This document shows, in pieces, positions 45,201 through 58,895 of a stretch of 64,000 nucleotides of DNA (position 1 is the stretch's first letter; the number at the start of each line of letters is the position of its first letter). Location of the stretch: positions 3,162,001-3,226,000 of the forward strand of contig NC_049566.1 of NCBI RefSeq assembly GCF_013368755.1. Direction: 5' to 3'. A model generated the notes under the pieces. That model was not told the origin of the DNA. It searched no databases and was given only the letters and a program-made list of their open reading frames with translations. Origin of the DNA: Talaromyces rugulosus. Lineage: Eukaryota > Ascomycota > Eurotiomycetes > Eurotiales > Trichocomaceae. The translations under genes were made by a program, and so were the position numbers.

Positions 45201-45993
45201 TGTCTCTCTGTTGCTTGTTCCTGAACCAGAAAAAAGCGAAGGCGCAAATAAAAAGGTAACAGGTTATGGATGAATCAAGTTAACAAGAGCAAAGACAAGT
45301 CAACAAGACACAAGCGTATCGAAAGCAACTACCAGCACGGAGAAAAGAAGAGACAGAAAGAAAAAACCCAATTGAAGTTATATGAATTGAGCTGGAGATG
45401 AATTCCCAATTTCTCGGGTCGAGAATTCTCGCGCTCCTGCCGCTAAGCCCGAACGGGACAAGGCGGCTCCGAAGCTGCGCCGATAAGGACGCCGAAAGCC
45501 CGAGGCCAGGCTATCAGTATGAGTTACGTCGCCAATACAGCGACATGTGCTTCTATGACACAGGGCTGACTACGTATAAGAAAACCTGTTGTGGTACTTA
45601 AATTCATTGATATAGCTAGATGGACGTGTCTGGTTGCAAACTACACACGCAGATAAAGCCACACACCGTAGCACTGCTCTACCGGTCTGCGCCTTGAGAT
45701 TTGACCGTAGAAGGCGCATAGAGCAGTGGTGATAGCAGCTGCTGTGCAGAACGTAGGATCTTGCAGGACATAAGATCATAAATTAACACGCCTGCTGATA
45801 TCGGTGTTCATATAATGTGGCAGAGAATCGACAACCCGTATAACGCCGGCATGATGAAGAGACACGCCATCCCGTTAAATTGATTTCATTATCATCGTCG
45901 AGCGATTTCAGGGATCGCGGGTGGAAAACAAAAACGACAGAAGTACTCTAGAAACTCGATGTCTGTGACTAATAAATCCAAGCAAGGGGCCGT
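45201..45993. other. Intergenic, GGC1 promoter and ATG8 3' UTR
   Basis: About 790 bp. Short ORFs without recognisable content; nothing else seen. Confidence 0.5.
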
Positions 45994-47449
<1,456 letters not shown>

Positions 47450-50400
47450 TCACGCCCTGGGCCTTCTCGCTCTTCTCTTGGGTGCCTCCGGTGGAGCGCA
47501 CATCTCAGTCCAGGCGTCTTCGAAAACCGTCTTCTTTGGCCCCAGATGCCCTGCGTAAAAGTTGAGCTTCCGGATAACCTCCATGGCGCCTGTGCCGAGA
47601 GACACAGTCTTGCCCATAATGATACATTCAGACACTCCCTCGACCGGGTCTGTGCGGCCAGTGCCTCCAGCGTCAAACAGATGGTCGGCCGTCTTCTCAA
47701 AGGAAGCAAGCTGAAGGACAGAGTCGCGCATCTTGGACATTCCAAAGCGCGTGATTCCGAGTACTTCACCAGTCGTGGTCATGATATCTGCCAAGAGATG
47801 CATCTGTGGATTCGGTGTTAGCATATAACCCAAAAAAAAACAAAAAAAAACAATCGATTAAATGCACTTACATGTCTAGGATCAATGTCCATGTCTTTCA
47901 TGACTTCGCTCATCTCGTTAATGATGGTTGCACGTGCTGCCTCAATACCCAAAATCGCCTTGGCCTCTATGACATTGTTGGTCGTTGTGTGCAAGCCCTC
48001 CACTCCTTCCGTTGTCATACACTCCCTCAGTCCGTAACCCTCGACGAGCAGTTTATTCGTGGTATCGTCCGTATGAATAACGGCTCGTCGCGCCTGCGGA
48101 TGGCCGAGAACCTGAATATCTGGCAGCATCCGCTTGAGATGCTTCAGCCGAAGGAAAGGGTCTGAACTTGTCAAAGCAATGTCTGTCTTTGACAAGTCCT
48201 TCTTCTTGACAGGATCCATGTCCAAGTGGATCTGGATGTGATGCCGAGAATGATTAAAGGAAAGATCTGGGGCTCTGAACCGTTTATGGTTTTTGATAGC
48301 TGCGACAATGCCTTCCATCTTAAGTTCCAACTGAAGTTTAGACAAGGTCTCGTGATTGACTTTGACTGTAATGTAGGCAGCCCTGCCCGTCCACGTCTCC
48401 TTCACATAATGAATGATGTCGCGTAGGAAAGTCTTCTCAATTCTGCCCTTGACGATCCGAGCCACCTCGACGGCTTCTTTGGTGATGAGTTGACAACTAA
48501 TAAGCGGAGTACTGATTTCTTTGGAAGCATTGATAATTTCCTTGATACGCGGAACACCCTGGGTGAGTGCCAAGTTACCGACACCAGCAAAATGGAAACT
48601 ACAATCATTAGCAAGAGCAAAAAGAAAGGGACGGTAAATGCGTACGTTTTCAGTGTCATCTGTGTTCCGGGCTCTCCAATCGACTGTGCACCCACCGCAC
48701 CCACTGCGTGACCAGGCTCAACCTTGGCCTTTTCATATTTCGATAGACAGGCCTGGATGAAATAGCGAAGAGACTTTTCCGATAATTTATCAACGTGGTC
48801 CCGGGACATGTTGAACTTTTCGTGCGGTGTCCTTCTCCTGTCGCCTCCCGACGAAATAAGTCTATCTGCTTTCGACTGGACAAAATCGCGAATAGATTGA
48901 ATGAAATCACGGGCGCTCTCGTATTGATCGACACCAACATCAGTCCGCTCCAAGTATCCAAGTTCGTTGCCAAAAAGATCTTTGCGAACAAATCTCGCTT
49001 TTTCTTTGTCCAGCAATTCGTCGGTTACCTCCATGATCTCTGATGGGAACAAGCCACGGTCTTTATTATCATGTGTAATTGCCATGGCATGATTATAAGT
49101 CCGGTCAAAATGAACTGGCTTGGCCTTGCCCTCCATGTTCACAGGATCCAAGTCGTCTCCTCCGTAGCTGAATTGAACGATGCTGGCAGACGATGTTCGA
49201 ATAGTTCCGTCGTACTTGGCAGACAAATCTTCAAGTGACTTCATCAACCGGCGAGACATGTATCCGGTCTCTGCAGTTTTGACTGCAGTATCGATCAAAC
49301 CTTCACGTCCAGACATTGCGTGGAAAAAGAACTCGGTAGGTGTTAGGCTAGAGAAGAAGCTGTTGCGCACAAAACCTTTCGATGGCGGTGAACGAGCATT
49401 CTTTGGGAAGTGAGGCAATGTACGGTCCTGAAATCCGTCCTGGACACGTTCACTGCTAATAATCTGCTGACCCACAACTGCAACCATCTGAGAAACGTTG
49501 ATACTGGAACCCTTGGATCCAGAAGTAGCCATGATGAGAGGTGCGTTGTACTTGCTTAGCTGCTGGATACACTCGTCACCGGCTTGTTGACGAACTTTGG
49601 AAAGAAATCCAGACACTTGGTTTTCCATGGTCTGCACTTCGTCACAACCCGGCATCTTTTCCAACTTGCCCGCTTTGTACTTGGCGATGACTTCATCACA
49701 AGCGGCATAAGCTTTCTCAACCAGATCATTCTTCGACTGAACTAGTCTTTTACTCGGGTACACATCTCCAATACCAATTGAAAACCCCACGTTCGTAAAC
49801 CACCTGGCACATAGTCGAGAGAGTCGGTTCATGCCTTCTGCTGCGGCGAGAGGACCAAAATCTCTCAGCATGATGTAAAAGACGTTGTCCTTCTTTCCGG
49901 AACCAATCGTGCTCTTGTCCATCACACCGCACATGATCTCCGAGTTACGAATGATGAGCCATCCATCGTTGGGATCCATGTCTTTTGGGGTGTTGTCCTT
50001 TGGTTGTCTGAATTCTCGGCAAGCAGCGTCGATATTAACTTTCACTGGGTCGCTTTTGTTAGGCCGCATAAGAATGTTGAAGACCTGTTTTCCAGTCCAC
50101 AACATCTGTGGCTTAACAACCGACGGAGGTGGGAGATCAAATCGCGTTTCTGGCCCAAGCATGTATAGACAGGTCTGAGTAAAAGTCCGCCTATCAAACA
50201 TGTTGTCCTTGCCACTCAAGAGGTATGCCGCACTGATAAAATCTTGAATAGCACCGATGATAGGCTCTCCGTTCTTTGGCGTTACCAAGTTGTTCTTTAC
50301 TCCCATCAATTCCATGGCCTCTGTCCGAGCTTCCTCTGTTTGAGGAATGTGCAAGTTCATCTCGTCTCCGTCGAAATCGGCATTGTACGGGTTGCAAACA

Positions 50401-51965
50401 CATTCATTCATCCGGAAAGTTCTGTGTGGACGGACTTTCACAAAGTGGGAAAGAATACTGAGTTTGTGAAGCGAAGGCTGTCGGTTATAAAGTGCAATAT
50501 CACCATCAACAAGATGGCGCTGCACAATGTCTCCTACCTGTAGATTTTCCGCGAATTTGTTGAAATCGCCGTACTTAAGAATACTTCTGAATGACTCGTT
50601 CGCCTTTATGAGCATATTTGCACCTGGCCATTTCTTTCTGCCATTGCGGACATGCTGCTGAAGCCTTTCTATGTTATAGCGAGTCACCACCTCTGGATAT
50701 GTCATGTTCCTCGCCACCAGTTCCGGGACTGCCACTTCGTCAATCCGCAAGTTGGGATCTGGAGAGATGACCGTTCGTCCAGAGAAATCGACACGCTTTC
50801 CAGACAAGTTACCTCGGAATCTTCCCTGTTTTCCTTTCAAGCGAGAAACTAGCGAGCGTGTCGGCTTTCCGACCTCAGTCTTGAGTCCAGGGGTATCACC
50901 ATTGATGTAGATGGCAATCTGCAACTGCATGTATTCCCAGCACTCAACGATGATATGAATTGGCGCGCCTTTCCTCAAGTTATTCCGGAGAGTAATGTTG
51001 CTCTGGACGATGTCGCCCAGCTTGGCAGTGAGATCATCTTCGTTGGATGCACCATCTTGGCTCACTGACGGACGAATGCAATTTGGCGGTGCAGGGACGA
51101 ACTGCCAGAGGAACGTTTCTGGTCGAACTTCATTCGGATCTAGGCCTAGGAGCTCACAGTCCGCGTTTGAGATTTTCTTGAACAGATTCAAGACTCGCAA
51201 CGGGTTCAGGTCATCCTGGGCTTTCTTGTAGTATCGATCAACGTCTGGATTTGTGGCCCTAGCTTCTAACAATGATCTGTCAAACATCTCCTTGCTGGGT
51301 GGCATAACCTTGTTGGCTGCTGTCGACTGGTTGAAATAACGAAACTTGTCGTGGACGAGTTTCAGCGCGTTGGAGCCGACCTTCTTCACCGTACCATTGA
51401 CAGCACCGCAAATGTAACAGCTCCTCGATTTCTTGCCCCGCTCAATAACCCTCTTTGCGACCTGTAGGCGTCTCAGATTGTCCATCCGAGGCCTACGCAT
51501 TTCCCTCAAGAAAGCGCGCCGCTCTGTCTCGGGGACCAAGATTGCCGAGCACTCCTTGCAGATAATTTGCAAAATAGTAATGACACGTCTGAAGTATCCC
51601 ACGTGGAAAGCTGGCAGCACCAGTCGCACATGTCCAAAGTGACCGTTGCATTCTTTGTGTCCAAGGTCGCACGTAAGACATTTGTCCGTCTTGGAACTGA
51701 TTCCAAGCCTCCGGTCCAAAGGTCCATTCTCCTGGACTACACGGTTCCGTTCAAGGTCGTAAAATCGTCGATCCGAGACTTCGACCACAGCTTGACTGAG
51801 GATATCATCGTTTGATCTATGAGAGGTTGTGTTAGTAAAGAGCGCATTGATGTGCCCAGGGCGAAAAGATGATACTCACAGCGCACCAAATTTCAGCTGT
51901 TTGATGACCTTGGGTACATTATCTATGACCTGGGCCTTGCCCAGGACTTCTATCATACTCTGCAT
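47450..51965 (-). CDS. RPC1: RNA polymerase III largest subunit
   Basis: Minus-strand exons: 51965..51880, 51816..48646, 48598..47872, 47803..47450; 1445 residues. This is the catalytic beta'-like subunit of Pol III (RPC160/RPO31), which makes tRNA, 5S rRNA and U6. It opens with [20 protein letters not shown]. The clamp zinc site is [17 protein letters not shown], and the absolutely conserved metal site is [12 protein letters not shown]. The trigger-loop region is [19 protein letters not shown], restored across intron 2. The C-terminal part has the [15 protein letters not shown] bridge. The tail is short and basic (KRRARRPRA), without the Pol II heptad repeats. The gene is divergent from HEM13 over 461 bp. 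Confidence 0.97.
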
Positions 51966-52426
51966 CGTCGCAGTTGCTTGTTGTCAATAATAAGCATGAT
52001 ACGTAGTTGCCAAGCTGCTCTCTCTTGGAGGGGCAAAACAACAAGCTTTTTCTTTCTCTCTTTTCTTTTTGGAGTAAGAAGCGACTGCCCACAGCGAGAA
52101 ACTAGAACAACAGCGATCAAAGAGAAGCCTGTGGCGGCGGACGCAAAAGGTCTGAAGTTCTCGAGCACTGCGGGGGTCGGCAACGATTTTTTGCGGCAGA
52201 AAAAAGGTAAGCTCGGGCGGCCCCTCACGCGGGTCTGACTCATTATTGGCCCATGCGCCGCAAAGCTAGTTTGCTCTGTTTGACTTTTTTGGCGGCCGAT
52301 CGATCTCCGATATGAGGTGACGATTGTTCTCGTCCTTTAAAACTACTATAAGAATCAGATGCTTTGCCTTTGTTTTTAATTCTTTCCTCGCATATATTAC
52401 ACCCCCACTTGTGAACACTCGCCACC
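51966..52426. promoter_or_regulatory. Divergent promoter, RPC1 and HEM13
   Basis: 461 bp between start codons. Contains TGACTCA at 52236..52242 (Gcn4/CpcA-type site) immediately followed by ATTGG (inverted CCAAT) at 52245..52249. The HEM13 start sits in a near-perfect Kozak context (GCCACCATGG). Confidence 0.5.
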
Positions 52427-53809
52427 ATGGCATCTCCTCGCCTCTGGATGCCTATGGCGAGGTCTGCCGCTCGCGCAGGCATCAAAAAGGAAGCTTACTC
52501 TCGTGTCCTGCAGCGCCAAAATGTGCGATTCTACAACTCCAAGAAAGAACCCGAGAAATACACGATCTGGCGACCCTATCTTCGTCTCGCCATTGGAATC
52601 CCCTTTATTGGTGCCTTGATATACTCGATGGTGCGTTGACAATCTGCAAAAGAAGAAATCTAGCTAAGCATATTATGCGTCTTTCTACAGGTCACGGAGA
52701 ATGTCGCGCAAACCGAAGCCCCGACAATTGCAGAAATCGACGAGGCCTTGAAACGCCGGTCCAAGGTCGACGAAGCGTCGCCGATGCGTCTGCGAATGGA
52801 GAAGTTAATAAAGGACCAGCAAAAGAAAATCACAGAAGAGCTGAGCAAGATCGACGGCCAGCCCTTCCGCGCAGACACATGGACTCGCCCCAATGGCGGC
52901 GGAGGCATATCGTGCGTGCTCCAAGATGGCAATGTCTTTGAAAAGGCCGGTGTGAACGTGTCGGTCGTGTACGGCGAATTGCCACGTCCAGCAATCGAGA
53001 AGATGCGCGCAGACCACAAGTCCTTTGTTGGCTCGAACGTCGAGTCTCTCAGCTTTTTCGCCGCCGGCCTGTCCCTGGTCTTGCATCCTCACAACCCCAA
53101 TGCGCCAACGGTGCATTTGAACTATCGCTATTTCGAGACCTCAGACCCGAAAGACCCCATGAACGGAGACAAGAACTGGTGGTTTGGCGGAGGCACGGAT
53201 TTGACGCCCTCCTACCTCTTCCCCGAGGACTGCAAGCACTTCCACCAGACAATCAAAGACACCTGCGACCGCCACGACTCAACCTACTACCCGAAATTCA
53301 AGGCCTGGTGCGATAAATACTTCTACATCCCCCACCGGGGCGAAGCCCGCGGCGTCGGCGGTATCTTCTTCGACGACCTAGACGCACACTTTTTGCAATC
53401 CTCGGCGTCATCTTCCCAAAACCCTCAGGAAACTCTATTTTCTTTTGTCAGCGACGCCCTGGCATCATTCTTGCCTTCTTACGTGCCCATCCTAGAACGA
53501 CGCAAGGACATGCCCTATACCGAGGCACAAAAGGCCTGGCAACAGCTCCGCCGCGGTCGATACGTGGAATTCAATCTTGTCTATGACCGCGGCACCAGCT
53601 TCGGTCTTCGCACGCCCAACGCGCGCGTTGAAAGTATTCTGATGAGTCTCCCTCGCACGGCAAGCTGGGCATACATGGACCCTGTTTCGGGAACGAGAAC
53701 CGAGACGACGCAAGCTGCTGCTGAAGATGGCCAGGTGGACGTCGAGGAAACTGCGCGCGAGCGAGAGATTCTCGATGTGCTCAAGAATCCTCGGCAATGG
53801 GCATGGTGA
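52427..53809 (+). CDS. HEM13: Coproporphyrinogen III oxidase, oxygen-dependent
   Basis: Model: join(52427..52630, 52691..53809), 440 residues. It oxidatively decarboxylates coproporphyrinogen III to protoporphyrinogen IX in heme synthesis. Family signatures are [34 protein letters not shown] and the [13 protein letters not shown] segment near the C-terminus, all intact. The N-terminal 45 residues are Arg/Ala/Ser-rich with few acids (a mitochondrial presequence). They are followed by a hydrophobic helix ([18 protein letters not shown]) that could anchor the protein in the inner membrane facing the intermembrane space. The yeast enzyme lacks this extension and is cytosolic, so mitochondrial location is inferred here. 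Neighbour of RPC1 through a shared promoter. Confidence 0.96.
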
Positions 53810-54221
53810 GCGTTTTTAATCTTTGGAATGTGTTGTTATTAGATCTTTTTCCATCTATATGTATATTATTAAAGCTAAGGTCTTTCTTTCTGTCTATAAT
53901 GGGCATTTATTGGCTAATGCATACTCTAAAAGAAACAAAGAATGTACGAATACGAATATGAACAGGGTATATCAATTCACATGTATAAATCACATCCAAT
54001 TTAAACAAGTGTATGCATCTAGTACAGACTTATCGTTTTAAGAAAAGTCTATACAGGAATCGAGAAAAAGACAAAGGTATTCAAAGAACAAAAACCAAGA
54101 ACGACAAGGTATAAAACTGATATATGCTTGAAATGCAAAATGTCACATTCAAATGCATGACAAATGAGGGTTTTATAAAACATAAAGAAAAGATACTGTG
54201 TACAAACTTGACAAAGTCTAT
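53810..54221. other. Convergent 3' intergenic, HEM13 and HOOK gene
   Basis: 412 bp between stops. AT-rich; nothing recognised. Confidence 0.5.
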
Positions 54222-56893
54222 CTATCTAGGAGTACTTGCCATAGAAACAAGGCTTCTTTGCTTTGCGAGCCATCCCTTTTGCGAATCCGCGCCACCGCCA
54301 CCCATGGACGCAGGATGACGATAGCGTGAAACGCTCACGTTGCTGTGTTGCAGACGGCCTTGTAGATCGTACCATGCAGAGCAAATGAGAGAAATCTCTC
54401 GAGCTTGGCGCTGGATGGTGGTCTGGAGTTCAATCTAGAGTTACGTTAACGATATATTCTACTTTGTTTTTCTTTGTATGTGCTGATCGTACCTCGCGTT
54501 CTTTGGGGATTCCGCTTTCCTCCTGGCCGGAATTGGCGTCTTCCATGTTGTTGACTCGATCTTGGAGTGACTTGATGAGCTCATTTTGGTCATGGATATA
54601 CTGCAGACACACACATGGTCAGTCTAGGAAGACACAAACTTTCAAGTGCTTTACTCACCACTGCTCTCTTTGCAAGCCTGTCTGCACTCTTCTCGGTGAC
54701 TTCTGCAAAGTGTTTAAGCAGCTCGATGCCCGACTTTTCAGGAGCCTCGGGGTTCTCGGCATTTTCCCTAGCAGCAAACTCTGCAAGAAGTGTCTGCATT
54801 TCCTTGATGGAGTCCTCATCTTCAGAGTGGATTCTATCCTGCTTGTTGTCGAGCAGCGTGCGCAGTTCATCACGCTCCGCGCACACATCTCTGACAAGAG
54901 TCTGCGAGGCGTCGACTTCAGCCTCCAAATGGTGAATCTTGTGCGAAAGCTCATCCCAATCTGCGCGAACTTTGGAGATTTCTGCAGAGTTGGAATCACG
55001 GACTTCGGTGATGATGTCGAGTTTTTCTTTACCGACAAGTCCCACTATATCACGTACATCAGTATCATGCTAGAATAATAAATGGACGGGTTGCCTACAC
55101 TCCGCTTTTACGTCGTCAATTTGTCGCTTGGTAGTATCAATAACATCTTCGGCATCTGCAAGCTTCTGCCGCACTTCTGCGTATTGATCGTAGAGTTTCC
55201 AATACTCCTCACTAGAACTGTTTAGCTCGCCTAATAACAAAAAATAGGAGAGGGTTCTAACCTTTGCGTTGATTTGGCCTGAGCCAGCTGTGCCGTCAAT
55301 ACAAAGTTTTCAGAGTACGCTTCCAAACTCGGCCCAACCTGCTATAATTAGTCTTTTTCTCTCAAGAAGACATGGAATGCCTACCGAGCTTGTGGTTTTT
55401 AGCTTTTCAACCTCCTTCTTTAGCTCTTCGTTTTCGGATTTCCTACAAACGTTAGTATTGTGAGCTTGTATGGTTGGAAATGACAATACTGACAGCTGTG
55501 TTTCTCTCGTTCCAATATCTTCAAGATCCCTTTGCAGTGTACCACGTAGCGTAGGAGTTGTATTCCCTGGGGTAAGCGAGGGACTACCAGGCGAGCCCTC
55601 CAACTCCCGGATCCGCTCGCGAAGCTCACTGATAAGAGACTCGTCTCGGTCCCGTTGCTCTTCTGCGCTTTGGAGGCGCTCGGTGAGAGCATGGTTGTTG
55701 AATTCCAATTGTTTCTTCAGACTCTGGATCTCGTGACGATCTTGCTCGATGCGTGGCAAGACTCGTCGGTATTCTTCTAGTTCGACATCGCGCTCTGAAG
55801 ATCGTCGCTGATTTGAATCAGCTTCCTTTAGCTGCTGCTGGAGGTCTTCGACTTGGGTTTTGAGTGCTTGGTTCTCTTTCTCAAAGTCCTGGCTTGCTTG
55901 GAGCTTTTGTCGATACTTCTCGGCGGCATTTGCTTTGCGGGTAAGCTGGTCCCTTTCAGTCTTCATTTCGTCGTAGTCATCTTGCAATTTCTGGAAACGT
56001 TGGGTTTTGATTCGCATAGATTCCAGGGACATTTTGAGACTGTCGATCTCATCCTGGGTGCTAGAGATCTTGGCTTCCTGATTTGCAATGAGCTCCTCTT
56101 GCTGCCGCGATTTGCTTTCCAGGGCCTTTGCGCTGAAAGCACCATCTCCTTTTCCAGACTTTAGCGTCACCAGTCGGTCCTCCGTTGAGGCCAGACGGGT
56201 TTGTAGAGTGTCGTTATTTTCCTGCAGGCGAGCCAGGCGGTTATGCAGATCCTCCAGGGCCTTTTCCATCTCCTTTTTCTCGCTCGCCAGCTTGTCATTC
56301 TCCGCCAAAACCTTTCCAACTCGTTCTTCGAATCGTAGTTCCGGGTCAACGGCGAGGTCTCGCTTGGCGGTCCCATCTTGGTCCTCATCTTCCGCTGCAG
56401 AATCTTCATGCTGGGTATTGTGGGCTTCCTGAATAATATCTTTCAGCACCTCTTGAGTCGATGTACCCAGTTCCTGCAGGGTCGTAACGTAGGTGCCCGC
56501 GTTCGGGGAGCTAATCGCCGCGATCAAAATCAATTTCAGCAGTTTATTCGTTTCCTTGAGCGAGTTTGCTTCGGCTATCGCTTTTAGGTCTGGCGACGGA
56601 TCCAAGCCGGGGGGGATCTCGTCGTCGTTTTGGCTTCGAATATAGCTGGTCAATAGTTTGTGGAGGTGTTTGAGGTTCTGCCATCGCGTGACCCAGTGGT
56701 CCGAAGGGTTGCGCTCTGGCAGCTCGTCCAGGAAATGCTGAGGGTCGACATCCTGTAAAATCTCCCAGAGAATGATCCCATCGGTCAGTTCGTCTGTGCT
56801 CCGAATGGTCTTGCCCAGCGAGAAACTGTTGACCCATTCGATCAGGACCTTGGCGACTGTGTGTTCGGAAGTCATGTTGGGCGATGCCACCAC
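54222..56893 (-). CDS. hookA: HOOK-family dynein adaptor, seven exons
   Basis: Minus-strand exons: 56893..55494, 55442..55385, 55338..55262, 55217..55099, 55044..54659, 54600..54493, 54434..54222; 786 residues. Hook proteins link early endosomes and other cargo to dynein-dynactin on microtubules. The N-terminal Hook (calponin-like) domain is VAKVLIEWVNSFSLGKTIRS ... LTDGIILWEILQDVDPQHF, with WVTRWQNLKHLHKLL. Long heptad coiled coils follow (about 180-690), interrupted by a Pro/Gly break GSPGSPSLTPGNTTPT. The segment SSEEYWKLYDQYAEV and the C-terminal ICSAWYDLQGRLQHSNV are Hook-family conserved. Exons 4 and 5 were set by frame: the AG at TTATTAG leads to a stop, so the acceptor AAACAG is used. 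The ATG 18 bases downstream (56875) is an alternative start. Confidence 0.9.
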
Positions 56894-57421
56894 ATTCGTC
56901 CACGCGGTGGTATTTTTCGTAGACTTTCTGGGAATTATTTAGACGCGCATGTCGATAGGCGTGTTGCGAAAGAGGAGCAGCAGAACGTGAGACTGGACGG
57001 AGTCGTGTTTAGGTCGTCGAGCGCCCGCAGATCCACGCGCCGGGGCAGTTGTGCCTGCTTTAGTGGCCGAGGGGGGAAACTAGTGATACGACCTGATAGT
57101 CAGCGAGTTTACATATTTATTTACGAAAGTACAGAATTTAAAGCAATAATATTACTGCGGGTCGTGCCCAGTCGTTAAATTTAAAGTGAATATCATTATC
57201 AGCGAACGTGAATAGCACCATGACTTCATAAAACGCATATAATACAGCAGGATCATGTCAAATCCGCAACCAACGAGTGTTCTTTATACCCCATTTATAC
57301 TCCAGCCTAGAACTCCGCCTATACCAAAAGGTGTCGTGTGAGATATTGATACTAGGGTCCAGCGTAGTCGAACTCACCCCCATGCGGCGGGCTTTCCAGG
57401 TTCATCTTATGGCAGGTATAG
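56894..57421. other. Intergenic upstream of the HOOK gene
   Basis: About 530 bp holding the HOOK promoter and the 3' UTR of the I9 gene. No supported ORF. Confidence 0.5.
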
Positions 57422-57894
57422 TTACTCCTTGGTCAAATCCCCATTGACCGAAACGACTTGGTCCTCTTCGATAACCGGAAGAAAATTGGTAGATGCTGTC
57501 GAGATAGTCTGGAGGGCATTGGAAGAAGCTTTTGCGGCAAATCCCCTGTTTCACGTTAGTGTCTGTCAGTCCCTTGGATGTAGTGTCATATATATACTTG
57601 AACAGGTCTAGAAACACACAATGTTAGCAACTCCTCGTGCGATAATGCAGGCGGCAAGGTTACTTACTGTATTCATGAGTTATCCAGCCACCCTGTGAGG
57701 ACGTCAGCAGTCTTATCTGGTATTAGTCCATTAGCACTCACAGCGTCGGTAATTGTTCTCTTAGCCTCAAGCATGACGGTGTCAGGAGTATCATCGGGAA
57801 AAGTGATGATGACGGATTTCTGCTGCGCTTTAACTGCAAGCGCCCCTTGCAAGAGCCCGAGAATGAGAACGATAAAGTACGGAGCCAGCTTCAT
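57422..57894 (-). CDS. Secreted inhibitor-I9 (Pbi2-like) protein with a 10-nt exon
   Basis: Minus-strand exons: 57894..57742, 57692..57668, 57607..57598, 57545..57422; 103 residues. It opens with a signal peptide (MKLAPYFIVLILGLLQGALA). The I9 fold follows: KSVIITFPDDTPDTVMLEAK, then GGWITHEYNLFKGFAAKA and a closing strand PVIEEDQVVSV. The I9 domain is the propeptide and inhibitor of subtilases; yeast Pbi2 is a stand-alone vacuolar member that inhibits proteinase B. Here no protease domain follows, and the signal peptide suggests a role in the secretory pathway or outside the cell. Exon 3 is 10 nt and exon 2 is 25 nt; the exon pieces are individually unrecognisable, and the joined frame reconstructs the consensus. 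Confidence 0.85.
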
Positions 57895-58895
57895 GGCTGC
57901 GGCGGATGCGTAGTTCGGATAGGCCTCAGACGTTGAAATGACAACTGTCGGTAGAGTTAACGATGATTTCGCCCGCTTTGGTGTGATGTGCTGCGGTAAC
58001 CAGTAAGAGTGGTGGTTTTTGATAGAATGAACGAAGAACAGCGACGAGACATGGGTTGATATCCCCCGGCCTTACGTCACATCCCACTTGCGTGCCTGAG
58101 GCCACAAGGCATCAGCCGGGATGACTCAGCCGCGGCGGAGAACAACCAAGTTTCCCTCGTTTCGCTTTGATTCATTCATTCATTACTTCTACCACCACTC
58201 TCTGTGCCATTCTCCCCCCGGAACTTTTCCCTTGGTCTTCTTCATCCGGTGCCCTTTTTCTTCTCCTTCGTCTGTTGCAATTCAGCGTGCATCACCTTTT
58301 CGCATCAACTCTGTCTCCATCAACTTTGTCTCAAAGTCCTCCTGACATAAACCCATCGAGTACGCTGCGTTGTTTTCACCGGGCTATATTTTAGGTGGGA
58401 TTTAGGTATAGAACGGTTGAGGCTTCCGGTTTCTTTTTTCTTTTTCTTTTCTTTTCTCGTTTTCAATCACATTCGGTGGGAGGTTGCATAACCTGTTTCT
58501 CAGTCTAGCGAAGATAGCTAGCAAACATTCTACAAAACCTGTTGATTCCAAATACTGCGCTTTTTTCCAAAGGATTACTGAGCCCCAAGGAACATCCAAA
58601 GCAATCAGAATTTGTATCTTTTGGAGGTCCAACGTGGCCAGACGTTTCTTTTCCAATTTCAGGCTTGCGGTCTAGAGAAAAAACAAACAAAGTGGAAGGA
58701 TCGATCAAAGAAAAAAAATAAGTAATTGATCCTGAAAAGAACAAATCCACCAAGGCAGAAGAAGAAGAAGAAGGGAACAAACAAAGAGAAGAAAAAACAT
58801 ATTGTCCGTTCTTGGGTAGAGACAGTGGTCTCAGTCGAGACGATCTTCCTGACTTGCTTCATTCCTACTCCAGATCGTTACATCCATCTGACACC
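57895..58895. promoter_or_regulatory. 1-kb divergent region, I9 gene and PCF11
   Basis: Contains TTACGTCA (58074..58081, CRE/ATF type) and TGACTCA (58122..58128, AP-1/Gcn4 type) on the I9 side, and a GAAGAAGAAGAAGAAG purine tract just before PCF11. The central part is a long CT-rich leader-like stretch. No gene seen. Confidence 0.45.
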
